From Paenibacillus sp. OVF10 (GTDB taxonomy: Bacteria; Bacillota; Bacilli; Paenibacillales; Paenibacillaceae), in assembly GCA_022836915.1 (NCBI GenBank), contig CP094668.1, forward strand, positions 4,526,001 through 4,590,000: a stretch of 64,000 nt of DNA. The letters run 5' to 3'. The notes under the pieces are model-generated. The model was given only the letters and a program-made list of their open reading frames with translations. It was not told where the DNA came from and did not search any database. The position numbers and the translations under genes are program-made. Below, one piece after another: positions 50,662 through 60,182 of the stretch; positions within the stretch are counted from its first letter, which is position 1; every line of letters begins with the position of its first letter.

Positions 50662-50973
50662 AACTCAGATCTTGTTGTTTGCAGTGGCAAATGACAAGGA
50701 AAGGGGCAAAAAAATTCTACAGCCTGGTTCCGGTGAGAATGATTTAAATTTGGTGCTCATGACGAAGCGCTAAATGTTGATGCTAAGAGCATATTCTAAA
50801 ATAAACTTAATATTAATAATGTAATTGTGGGAGGACGGATGCGGTTCTATAAATGGGCCTATCAACGGCTGTTTAATGGCGTGAATACTTCCATATATCA
50901 GGATATGGAGAAAAACATGAAATACGCATTTAATAGTTAAAAGTTTAAGGATCAACATATTACAATTAACGTT

Positions 50974-51011
50974 AAAAATGCGGTGGTGGATGATACACCA
51001 CCGCATTTTAT
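50974..51011 (+). terminator. Terminator
   Basis: AAAATGCGGTGGTG pairs perfectly with CACCACCGCATTTT (14 pairs). Confidence 0.85.
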
Positions 51012-51085
51012 ACTGTTTTTGAGTTTAGTGTAAAGGTATGGCGCATAAGAAATGTAACAATAGTAAATGAACAAAACTACTTTAG

Positions 51086-51144
51086 AATGCGATACCTATG
51101 TTTGTATTCATATATTTCAAAGCATAAATGTGCCAAATTATAAT
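51086..51144 (+). promoter_or_regulatory. Island promoter element, copy 7 (esterase copy C)
   Basis: AATGCGATACCTATG at 51086, TATTCATATATTTC next, TATAAT at 51139-51144; spacing 53. Confidence 0.85.
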
Positions 51145-51302
51145 GAAGTTAATTCTGCGGTTACGTTTCTATGTGAAAACGGTATCAAGTAAGGGGTATG
51201 AAGATTAGATTGAGATGGATTTCTTTCTTATTATAGGGCCACTTACGACAGAGTTTACCGTTGTTTAAGAATGGAATGTATTAAACTAAAGGAGAGAATC
51301 CT

Positions 51303-52409
51303 ATGTTGGATAATGTTGAGGGGTATAAAAAATATCTTGAAGAACATCAGTTACCTGTGTTGGAGGGAGTGCCGGTTTCCGGACAGTGGTACAGAGTCCC
51401 CGTTCCCGGAGCTATTTGTGCAGGGGGTTCACCTTACTGGGGCTACATGCGTAAAGGAACGGAGCCTGGTCTCATCGTCTTTTTCTTAGGCGGAGGGGTA
51501 TCGATAAATGCCTATACAGCTGCCCGGCCATCCAGGTTAGCTGTGCAAGGAGAAACCTTTTATTTTGACGACAAATCATTGCCATATATGGATATGGCAC
51601 TTAATCGCGGTATCTTTGATGACACACAGGATAACCCTTTTCGAAACTGGAGTTGCATCTTCGTCAGCTACGCTACAGGGGATTTTCATGTGGGAAATGG
51701 TGATTTTCATTATACAACAACGGACGGCTCACCTGCTGTGCTGCACCATCATGGGTACTCCAATTACAGTGGGCTTATGGAGCAAGCGACGAAGCATCTG
51801 TCTGCTCCGACAAAACTGTTGATTACGGGAACAAGTGGGGGTGCTTTCGGTGTTGCAGCCTTAGCTTCGGATGTCATGGGTTATTTTCCGGAGTGCAGCG
51901 ATGTAACCTGCTGCCCTGATAGTGCTTTGTTACTTAATGATCAATGGAGGACAATAGCACAGAACAACTGGCAGGCAAGCAAACGGATATGGGAGCCTCT
52001 CCAGGGTCCAAATATCTGTCTTGAATGGATGCGTAACCTCTATGCCGAGAAGGGTAATACCGTTCGATATCTTTATATCAACTCCATTAGAGATGTTGCT
52101 TTTGCTATGTATCAACACTATATTGATCACGGCACCTTAGAAGTGAAGCGGGAACAATGTCTGCAATTCGAGAAGGATCTCAAGGAGATGGTGGATACCT
52201 TGAAGTCTGAAATCCCCGGCATCGGAATTTTCCTGTTCGACAACCCAATTGGGGAAATGAACCCGGAATCTATGGGTACAGTTCATACCCTAATTCACGA
52301 CCCCGAATTTTATCGACCGGTCAAACATGGCACAAGCCTGCGAGATTGGCTGTGGAGTGCCGTGAATGGTAACGTGTACAATGCTGGTCTAGACCTACTA
52401 GAAGGGTAG
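51303..52409 (+). CDS. Cytoplasmic pectin-acetylesterase/Notum-like esterase (copy C)
   Basis: 368 residues, intact, AAAGGAG before ATG 51303. Motifs: GQWYRVPVPGAICAGGSPYW, oxyanion GGGVSINAYTAARP, ATGDFHVGNGDFHY, nucleophile Ser in ITGTSGGAFGVAALASDVM, CCPDSALLLNDQW and GTVHT where the other copies have GTQHT. It stands alone as a single-gene unit with the shared promoter and its own terminator. Differences around the active site from copies A and B (TSGG for SAGA, V for Q near His) may reflect a different acyl group. No signal peptide. Confidence 0.86.
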   Translation: MLDNVEGYKKYLEEHQLPVLEGVPVSGQWYRVPVPGAICAGGSPYWGYMRKGTEPGLIVFFLGGGVSINAYTAARPSRLAVQGETFYFDDKSLPYMDMALNRGIFDDTQDNPFRNWSCIFVSYATGDFHVGNGDFHYTTTDGSPAVLHHHGYSNYSGLMEQATKHLSAPTKLLITGTSGGAFGVAALASDVMGYFPECSDVTCCPDSALLLNDQWRTIAQNNWQASKRIWEPLQGPNICLEWMRNLYAEKGNTVRYLYINSIRDVAFAMYQHYIDHGTLEVKREQCLQFEKDLKEMVDTLKSEIPGIGIFLFDNPIGEMNPESMGTVHTLIHDPEFYRPVKHGTSLRDWLWSAVNGNVYNAGLDLLEG

Positions 52410-52492
52410 ATTTGAATAATTCAATTGTAATAATGGTTTACAAGGAAACGAGATAAAGTATGAGAATTTGCAGAAAAATAGGACATTTATGG

Positions 52493-52527
52493 CTGACGTT
52501 GACGCACAGACGACGTCAGTTTTTTTG
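52493..52527 (+). terminator. Terminator after esterase copy C
   Basis: CTGACGT and ACGTCAG pair, then seven T. A close relative of this hairpin and its flanks occurs at 59936-59969. Confidence 0.8.
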
Positions 52528-52559
52528 TTTGTTCTCATTCTGTCTCAATTAAATATAAA

Positions 52560-52850
52560 ATGAGATAGGTATTTTAACCGTAATACGACGATTATGGCGC
52601 TATCAGTGGGCAAATAAGGACACTCATTATTTATTTATAGCGGGCGGACTCTCCCAAGGGTGAACACGATATTTAGAAGTAAATTACGAAGAAATCCGAT
52701 ACTACGTCACAAAGCATTGCGAGCATTGGCAGAAGGATCAGTAGGGATAAAAAATAACCGATATTTTGCTCCTTACATAATCCCGCTGTTTGGCCCTTCG
52801 TAGTTTAAACTATTATACAAAAGCAATACCAGTTCTGGTGCTTCCAAGTT
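52560..52850 (+). pseudogene. Fused remnants of an HSL esterase and a GH3 gene
   Basis: 52560-52710 aligns base by base with the esterase at 39420-39590 (TATTTTAACCG..., TTATGGCGCTATCAG, CTCCCAAGGGTGA, GAAGAAATCCGATAC). From ~52710 the sequence switches to the start of the GH3 at 40270-40430 (GCAGAAGGAT, then CTGTTTGGCCCTTC and TTTAAACTATTATACAAAAG). Multiple stops show both are dead. The part between (esterase C-terminus) is deleted. It points to a former second esterase-GH3 pair just before binding protein 2. Confidence 0.75.
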
Positions 52851-52859
52851 GTTGTTTGG

Positions 52860-52918
52860 ATTAAGATATCGGATGTTGCTTATTCGTTATTTCATAGGTG
52901 ACATCATGTTTCTATAAT
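52860..52918 (+). promoter_or_regulatory. Island promoter element, copy 8 (binding protein 2)
   Basis: A weaker copy, ATTAAGATATCGGATGTTGC at 52860, then CGTTATTTCATAG, TATAAT at 52913-52918; spacing 53. It aligns closely with the 35210 copy. Confidence 0.7.
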
Positions 52919-52947
52919 GAAAGCATAACCAAAAAATAGGGGGTTGA

Positions 52948-54652
52948 ATGAATATGAAATGGTTAGCTACCGTTCTTTCTGTTGGTTTACTTACTACTGC
53001 GCTAATCGGTTGCAGCAATGTCAATAACAACGGCGAGGCCGAGAAGGGAAAGGCAAATCTGGAAACAGCGAAGAAGCTGAATATCGTGAATGGCAAGATT
53101 GAGCCAACAGCGTCGTTTACCACAGTTATGGGAGAAAATCCGGGCTATAAATATAGAGAAGGGGAATCCGTTACGGACAATGTGTTCACCCGCTGGGTCG
53201 AAGACAAGTTTGGCGTAAAGATTAAAGCTTTATGGACAGGAGGCGGTACGGATGGTTCGTATAATACAAAATTGAAACTCATGCTATCCGCGAACGACGA
53301 ATTGCCGGATATTATAAGCTCGGCTAATCCCGATAACACCAATCTTCTCATCGATTCGGGCAAGTTTATGGAAGTGGAAGAAGTATTCGAGAAATACGCC
53401 TCCCCAACTTGGAAACAGGCGTTAGCCGATATAAAGGATCCCTGGTTACCGGTCACTCGAGACGGCAAAAAGATGGCGATTCCTGGAACTGGTACAGATT
53501 ATGGGCAAGCAAACAACGTTTTATGGATCCGTCAGGACTGGCTGGACAAACTCAAGTTGAAAGCACCTACTTCAATTGAAGAGTTGGAAACGGTCATGGA
53601 TGCTTTCGTCAATCAGGATCCCGACGGTAATGGGCAGAAGGATACATATGCCCTGGATTTTGCCATGAAGGATAGGATGACCAGTAGTCTCCTTGGAGAC
53701 GGGTCCTGGATCTTTGGACTTTACGGGGCCATGCCGGAAAGATGGTATCCAGGAGAAGACGGCAAGCTTCAAAATGGTTCGATTTTACCGGGGTCAAACA
53801 GGGCTTAATGAAGATGAAAGAGTGGAAGGATAAAGGGTATTTTGCGAGCGATATTGCCTTACATGACCCAAATACAATTGTCACCGCGGTCACATCCAAT
53901 AAGGTTGGAATTGTTGCAGCTCCCTCTTTCTTCATCCAATATCCTGGTTCCATGTTGCTTGCGACCAACCCTACGGCGATGTTTAAACCATATCCGCTGC
54001 CTAATGGGGTCAATGGTCCAGCTTTGCACACCTATTTTACGATGTCCGGCGGAATTATGATTAATAAAGATATTTCGGATGAAGCGCTTCAAGCTTTCTT
54101 TCATTATATGAACTCGATGTATGCTGTCTACGAATCCGATAACCCGCTTGAATATTTTAAAGGATTTCAAGAGGGCTATCAGTATGTTGTCAAAGATGGA
54201 AAGATTGTGACCGACGAGAAGCAAATTCCCGGTGGAAAGATTGATTCGAACAGTTACATTTTTGGGGCATGCCGGATGTTTCATCAAAGATGAAGGAAAT
54301 AATAGTAAAAGTAGCAAAGAAAGAAGAACTCACAAAGAAAGATCAAACTTTTATGCAAGCTCTTGGGATTGCAGATGACACGAATCCATTACAAAGAATC
54401 GTGTACGATGCGATGCTTCTGTCCATGGATGGAGAATCTTCGCGCGTAAAGGAACATTACAAGGGACCGGTAACGCCAACTATGTCGTCCAGAAATGAGC
54501 TGTTGCAAAAAATGCAAATGGAGACATTCTCGAAGATCATTTATGGAGAGTCTTCGATTGATGCGTTTGATAAATTTGTAGAGAAGTGGAAGTCTTCGGG
54601 CGGAGATACCATTACAAACGAAGTCAATGAATGGTACGATTCGGTTAAATAA
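52948..54652 (+). CDS. Extracellular solute-binding lipoprotein 2 (LplA-type) (two frameshifts)
   Basis: About 568 residues, the same length as protein 1 at 35305 and clearly homologous throughout. Signal peptide with lipobox (ALIGCSN). It has WIRQDWLDKL, FVNQDPDGNGQKDTYALD and the C-terminal SSRNELLQKMQME block. Breaks: G-run 53790-53793 (restores LPGVKQGLMKMKEW) and G-run 54264-54267 (restores YIFGGMPDVSSK). Literal frames: 52948-53808, 53742-54293, 54269-54652. The middle region after 54264 differs most from protein 1, so ligand choice may differ. Its permeases are probably those at 60183 and 61136, 5.5 kb downstream. Confidence 0.88.
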
Positions 54653-54659
54653 TAAGTAG

Positions 54660-54692
54660 AGAGGTTCTCGAGCAGATCGAGAACCTCTTTTT
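54660..54692 (+). terminator. Terminator after binding protein 2
   Basis: AGAGGTTCTCG pairs with CGAGAACCTCT, then TTTTT. Confidence 0.85.
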
Positions 54693-54757
54693 ATACTTGT
54701 TGATTTCACCAAAAATGGACTGCCTGCATTTTCCGCCAGTTATTCTTTCAACTTTAA

Positions 54758-54816
54758 AATGCGATATTCATATTTAAATTCCTTTATATCATCCTTGGGA
54801 AGCGCCAACTTATAAT
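54758..54816 (+). promoter_or_regulatory. Island promoter element, copy 9 (tannase unit)
   Basis: AATGCGATATTCATA at 54758, AATTCCTTTATATC next, TATAAT at 54811-54816; spacing 53. Confidence 0.85.
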
Positions 54817-54825
54817 TAGACTAAT

Positions 54826-55020
54826 TGATTACAGGCTACATTCCAGGTGCCTTTGGTGCTACAGCCCTGGCTTCCAATTTAATCGGTTATTTCCCTGCTC
54901 GTCGCGTTGTGACCTGCTGCGAGGACATTCTCTATCATCGATGGCAGTCAGTAGCGCGACTTTTGGCAGGCTAGAGGGTCTGCAAATGCTGGAGATGGAT
55001 GTTGAGATCTGTTTATCCTA
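54826..55020 (+). pseudogene. Remnant of a fifth pectin-acetylesterase-like gene
   Basis: From 54826 the frame reads LITGYIPGAFGATALASNLI, then GYFPARRVVTCCEDILYHRW and QSVARLLAG before a stop; this matches ITGASAGAFGASALASDVM, YFP, VTCCPDS and LYDQWQSVARN of copy A. The catalytic Ser is gone and the 5' half is missing; the promoter now lies only 10-15 bases upstream, so a deletion joined it to the gene's middle. Faint similarity reaches ~55020. Confidence 0.8.
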
Positions 55021-55108
55021 AGTCAAGCGTGGACTCGAGGTTAATTTGGCATGGGATAAGCAGCTCGTTCTTCTGTACTTTTCAAGAAAAGACGAAAGGG
55101 GCACCAAC

Positions 55109-56658
55109 ATGTGTACTGAAGATGAGGCAAGAGGAAAACTGAAATCCCTGAAAATTACAAATGGAGAAATTACGCAAATCGAGTTTGTGCCAGCTGGCGT
55201 GCCTGATTTTGGTCTGGCCTTTCCATTGGAACCGCTTCCGGAGCACTGTCGCGTCTGCGTCCGAATGAGTCCGGAAGGCGACTCGAATATTCTGATCGAA
55301 GTATGGATGCCGCTTACCAATTGGAACAGTAACTTCTTGGGGACTGGAAACGGGGCCACGCAGGCACCATGAACCGATTGTCTTTGATTAATGGAATCCG
55401 TCGAGGATATGCTACAGCCAATACAGATATGGGAACCGCCCCGGACCCGGACATGCTTATCGGTAAGCCGGAAAGGTGGGTTGACTTCGGTTACCGGGCA
55501 ACGCACCTTATGACCGTTGTTGCAAAGGAAATCATTCAAGCATTTTACGGCAGAGCGCCTAAATTTTCTTACTTTACAGGAGGCTCCACTGGTGGTCAGC
55601 AAGGATTAATGGAGGCACAACGGTATCCTGAAGATTACAATGGGATTCTAGTAATGGCACCAGCCAATAATCGTACCCATTTACACATTGCTTTCATATG
55701 GAATTGGCTTGCCCTAACGCAGAATCCGGATGCAGGGTTTGACGAACAACAGGCTGCAACTGTTACGGAGCAAATCCTTGTGCATTACGGCGCTGAAGGC
55801 GGATGCATTCCAGGAGACCATTTTTTTGCACAGCCTGATCGGATAACCGTTAATACGGATATTTTTAAAGACGGTATGCTATTGAATGATGAACAGATCC
55901 GTGCAATGCAAATCATCTATAACGGTCCTGTAAACCCTGTAACGGGAGAACGGATTTTTGCTCCGGTTGTTGTACCGGGCAGTGAGCGTTTTCCTTTGGG
56001 CCTTTCCGCTCAAAGTGATAAGGATGAGTTTGCTAAAAGTTTTCTTTACCTATTCCGCTGGATTTTTGGCAAAGACTATGACTTCACGAAGTTTGATTTT
56101 AATCGCGATGTGGATTTTGTTGACGAACAGTTGGCCCCAATTCTAAATGCAAATAGCGCAGACTTGCACGATTATAAGAACGCGGGTGGAAAAATTATCA
56201 TGCTTCACGGCACGGCCGATCCGATTATCCCCTACACGGACTCCCTGCAGTACTACGAGCGGGTGATCGAAGCACAGAACGGCCTAGAAAATACACAATC
56301 GTTCTTCCGGTATTTCATCATCCCGGGGCTTGCCCATGTCTTCGATGGTCCGGGTGTTCAGGATATTGGGATCGGAATCCGGGCAACGCCCAAGGATAGA
56401 GAGCATGATGCGCTAACTGCGCTTTCTGCTTGGGTCGAAGAAGGAATCGCTCCGGAACGGTTGCTGCCTGTTGCCTTCAAAGATGGTTCGATAGTGAACG
56501 GCTTTATTTTGGATGAATACGAGTATGAGAGACCTGTATATGCCTATCCGAGCATGGCTGTATACAAATCGGGTGATCCCAATCAGCTCGCTCATTATAG
56601 TAAAGAGAAACATATCATCAGCAATTTGCCAAAATCTGCTCTTAAGTACCTGAATTGA
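55109..56658 (+). CDS. Tannase/feruloyl-esterase-family protein, cytoplasmic (one frameshift)
   Basis: About 516 residues from ATG 55109 (AAGGGG seven bases upstream). No signal peptide, unlike fungal and many bacterial members. Motifs: RGYATANTDMG, nucleophile Ser in FTGGSTGGQQGLMEAQRYP, Asp in MLHGTADPIIPY and His in PGLAHVFDGPG. The family's CS-D-HC pattern has a disulfide between the Cys before Ser and the Cys after His; here both are replaced (Gly and Val). The break is at the G-run 55352-55355; with five G it reads GTGNGGHAGTMNRL. Such enzymes free gallic or hydroxycinnamic acids from esters, hinting that phenolic-acylated sugars are substrates. Confidence 0.86.
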
Positions 56659-56728
56659 CAGTTCAAAGAAAAACGATTTGGTTTCTATACGAAGGTTATT
56701 CTCAGCAAATGACAGGAGGATATAGAAT

Positions 56729-58331
56729 ATGAAACCTGTAGAACAAAGTTGGTCACAGGTAACTGAAGTTAACCCGGTCATAGAGATTAATACCGGAAAA
56801 ATCATGGGGTTTAATCGAAATGGAAACGGCGTTTTTTAGGAATTCCTTACGGTGATCGCTGTGATGGAGAGTACCGTTTTAAAGCACCGCGACCAGCTAC
56901 GAGGTGGGACGGAATACGAGACTGTACCCAGTTTGGTCCGATCGCAATGCAGGAACAGAACTCGCTGGATACGTTGCCTGATGCAGTGAGACAAGTGCTG
57001 TTGGAATACGGTAAACACTTTTCCGGCGGGACTCCTTATGACAAGCGTGAAGAATATTGCGATGAGAACTGCTTGGTTCTCAACGTGGTAACTCCCGGAA
57101 TTGATGAGAGAAAACGGCCGGTTATGGTGTATATTCATGGTGGCGGTTATATGTCCGGCTCGGGAGCGGTAACGGCGGCAATCTGCGACCGATTGGCGGA
57201 CGAGGAAGATATCATTATCGTGACAGTTAATCATAGATTGAATCTGTTCGGAGGATTGTATCTTGGAGAATTTGATGAGGAATACGCGGAGTCCGGAATA
57301 GCAGGACAGCTAGACTTGGTTATGGCCCTGCAGTGGATACGAAGTAATATCGAAAAGTTCAGTGGCGACCCGTCAAATGTTACATTGATCGGCGAATCCG
57401 GTGGCGGAATAAAAATCGGGCATCTGATGTCGATGCCTGCTGCCAAAGGGCTTTACTCAAAGGCAATCATCGTTAGCGGATCGATTCAGATCGGAGCCAA
57501 AACAAAAGAACAGGGTACGGCTGAAACGCTGAAGGTGTTGAAGCAGCTTGGCATTGCTAAAAGAATTGGCGAAAGCTTCTGGAAGTACCGGCAGAAACCT
57601 TGATAGGTACCATTCGCGGAATGAGATTGGTGCAGGAAGAAAGCACTCCGTTTTATCCAACACCCGACGGTGTACACATTCCCTTCAATCCGGATCGCGT
57701 TTATCAAACATTTGATTGTTCAGCGGAAGTGCCGCTTCTGGTGGGTGCTTCCGAGGAAGAACTGGCTATGGAAGTAAGGGATCCCATGATGACCTGGGAA
57801 GAGGTAAGAATAGAGTTGCTTAAGCAGAGCTTTGCTGAGGTTCAAAGGATAAAAGGCCTGTCGGAAGATAATGTGGATGCGGTGATTCGAACCTTTCGCG
57901 ATGCATGTGAAGACCGGAAACAACCATGGAAAATCTTGGTGCAAATTATTTCCATGTGTCATTTCCTTGGTGGCGGTGCTTATAAGAATGCCATGGCTAA
58001 GGCAGAGCAAAAGGTTGCGCCGGTTTGGCATTATATGACGACCTATGATTCTCCGATGCCAGGAATGGGGGCGCTGGCTTGCGCTTGGCACACAGCTGAT
58101 TTACCGTTGATTTTCCGTGCCGTCTATCATAAAGAAGCCGAACGACTTTCAAAGTCAATGGCGCACGCCTTGGCCTCCTTCGCCCGTACCGGTTCCCCGG
58201 CAACAGAAAAGTTGGATTGGCCGGCATTTACCGTAGAAGACAAAAAGACCATGCTATTCGATGAAGAATCGGGCTGGAAAGAAGATCCTTATCAAGCGAT
58301 TCATAAGGTTCTTGACGAAATCAACACATGA
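56729..58331 (+). CDS. Cytoplasmic type-B carboxylesterase (two frameshifts)
   Basis: About 534 residues; AGGAGG nine bases before ATG 56729; no signal peptide. Motifs: IPYGDRCDGEYRFKAP, NCLVLNVVTP, YIHGGGYMSG, VTVNHRLNLFG, nucleophile Ser in LIGESGGGIKIG and ACAWHTADLPLIF with the likely His. Breaks: T-run 56832-56837 (one T short; restores VFLGIPYGD) and A-run 57559-57562 (restores AKKNWRKLLEVPAETL). Literal frames include 56947-57603 and 57600-58331. It lies 70 bases after the tannase-like gene and is probably cotranscribed. Confidence 0.86.
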
Positions 58332-58350
58332 GTAATCGAGAGGAGCCAAT

Positions 58351-58545
58351 ATGCTTCAGATCTATGATATAAGAACGGAATACTTTTCGAATAAGATGGG
58401 CTAGGATACGGTAACCTCGCTTTTTATAGAAATTAAGAAGCAACAATCGGGGAGTCCTCCACGTTATCGTATCGTTGCAAGAACATCTGCTTTTACAAAA
58501 ATTAGACAAGGGGAGGATGTATCGGATTACGGATACATCCAAAAG
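58351..58545 (+). pseudogene. Probable remnant of a GH78 alpha-L-rhamnosidase N-terminus
   Basis: ATG 58351, with GAGAGGAG upstream, starts MLQIYDIRTEYFSNKMG, then a TAG and DTVTSLFIEIKKQQSG and PPRYRIVARTSAF. Rhamnosidases of this family commonly begin with a similar D-x-R-x-E-Y-x-x-N-P-x-G-x-D-T pattern followed by F-W-x-x-E...YRI-V. The TAG replaces the expected Leu codon by substitution, and the rest of the gene is missing. Identification is by pattern memory only. Confidence 0.45.
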
Positions 58546-58548
58546 AAG

Positions 58549-59909
58549 ATGAGAAAAAATCTGTTTACTGTAAATGAAGATAGATTTTTTGCAGAAGCAT
58601 TTTCTAAAACGCTTGATATGAACCAGTCAGTTGAACTGGGAGGTTTAGCAATTAGTCTTTATAAATCTTTATCAGATAACAGCAAAGAGACATTAGATAA
58701 TATTCAGAAAGTATATGAGGTTTATGAAAGTGCCAGTTTAACGTTCTATCCCAATGGAAAAGTAAGAGTTGCTCATAAAATTACCAATAAAGTTTATCAT
58801 GCGTTGGCAGAAAATGACGTGTTCAAATACATGATGAAACAAACGGCCAATAAGGTGCTGGACTACTCGGTTGATCATGAAAAAGGGCTCATCGCTATAG
58901 GGGATGGATCGACATATGTCTACAATATGGAAGTTGACTCAATATATAGACAATCCATATTGGCTAATGAAGTTTTTTTCTTCCGGACAAGTAGGAGATA
59001 TTCCTTCGGATGAGAACGAAGCTGCTTATACTGTGATGAGGAATGTTTCGTATGGTTCTAATCCTTCAGATATACAAAATCAAATGGATGTGTATATACC
59101 TGATAATTTGGATACGAGTAAGAAAAATGGAGCTTTCCTCCTTCTTTATGGTGGTGGATGGGTATCTGGAGGAAAGAATCCACGCAGAGTACTGCTCGGA
59201 TGTATGCTTCCAAAGGATATATATCCATTGCTATTAATATGCATAATACCTACATTAATCCAGAGACTCAAAAACAGAGACGACAGTTTTTGATATGTTG
59301 AATGATATTCACAATAGTGTTAAAAAGTTAAAAGCACTATCTGACGAAAATAATTGGAATATAACTCAAATGGCTACGTACGGTGGATCAGCTGGAGGAA
59401 ATCTTGCTCTGCTTTATGCATACTCAAGAGGAACAGATATGCCGTATTTTGAAACAGAAGAGATTTTGCCAGTAAAATTTGTAGTAAATCTGGTAGGTCC
59501 AGTAGATATGCATTTTTCAGCTTTCGGAGGAGATAAAGACTGGGAGGATCACGAGGCGCATGCAGCATTGATGGGTTCAGGGATTACACTAAAATTGACC
59601 GGTGCAGCAAATAATCCGGATCTGACAGAAGAAGAAAAGGAAAAACATATACAAGCCATGTCGCCAGTGTATTACGTAGAAACGTATGGTGGAGTCCCAA
59701 CGGTGATGGGGTACTCTAAGAGAGATACCGCAGTAAATCCAAAACATGGGAAAATTCTAAAAGAACATCTAGATAAGAAATCTGACCAAAATGATTTATT
59801 CACGTTCCCTAAATCAATTCATGGTTTAGATGATGATCCAGAAGAGGCTGAAGCATTCCATGCTAAATCAATTGAATATGCAGAAATCTACTTCAACGTA
59901 ATGGATTAA
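58549..59909 (+). CDS. Alpha/beta hydrolase with an unrecognised N-terminal domain (three frameshifts)
   Basis: About 453 residues. The first ~140 residues (MRKNLFTVNEDRFFAEAFSK to SIYRQSILANEV) match no family I know. The rest is an HSL/BD-FAE-like esterase: LLLYGGGWVSGGK oxyanion motif, YASKGYISIAINMHN, nucleophile Ser in TYGGSAGGNLALLYAYS, GYSKRDTAVNP and His in FPKSIHGLDDDPEEA. Breaks: T-run 58973-58979 (one T too many or two short), near 59187 (one base short) and T-run 59287-59291 (one T short). The join point near 58549 directly follows the rhamnosidase-like remnant, so the start is uncertain and the gene could be a deletion fusion. Confidence 0.7.
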
Positions 59910-59935
59910 GTTAAAAAGCAGGAATAACCTTTATG

Positions 59936-59969
59936 GCTGACGCTGACACATAGTCGACGTCAGCTTTTG
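59936..59969 (+). terminator. Terminator of the tannase-esterase unit
   Basis: GCTGACG pairs with CGTCAGC, followed by TTTTGTTG. Related to the hairpin at 52493-52527. Confidence 0.75.
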
Positions 59970-60079
59970 TTGTTCATTCTGTTTTAAATTGCAATTTTAT
60001 GATTTTAAAAGATAGCGTCATTGGGGCAGATTAGAGCCTGCTACTCCTTTAAATAGCATTCTGCATATTCAATATTTAG

Positions 60080-60137
60080 AATGCGTTATTGGTATTTGCA
60101 TTGCTTTATATCAAGCCGAAATGGCAGAAATTATAAT
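60080..60137 (+). promoter_or_regulatory. Island promoter element, copy 10 (permease pair 2)
   Basis: AATGCGTTATTGGTATTTGC at 60080, TTTATATC next, TATAAT at 60132-60137; spacing 52. Confidence 0.8.
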
Positions 60138-60182
60138 GAAAATGAACATGGATTATAAGAATTAGCTGGGAGGATTTAGATC

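Larger units (their letters stand above)
50662..51302. other. Intergenic stretch between carboxylesterase and esterase copy C
   Basis: This 641-base gap holds an unidentified 33-codon frame (50838-50939, MRFYKWAYQR start), a terminator (50974-51011) and the shared promoter (51086-51144). No other gene was seen. Confidence 0.55.

Noticed and set aside
50838..50939. Small gene MRFYKWAYQR...
   Set aside because: Only 33 codons, no clear ribosome site and no recognisable similarity; noted only in the intergenic entry.
52558..52590. An eleventh island promoter (AATGAGATAGGTATTTT)
   Set aside because: It aligns with coding DNA of the 39066 esterase (start of a remnant) and has no TATAAT at the right distance.
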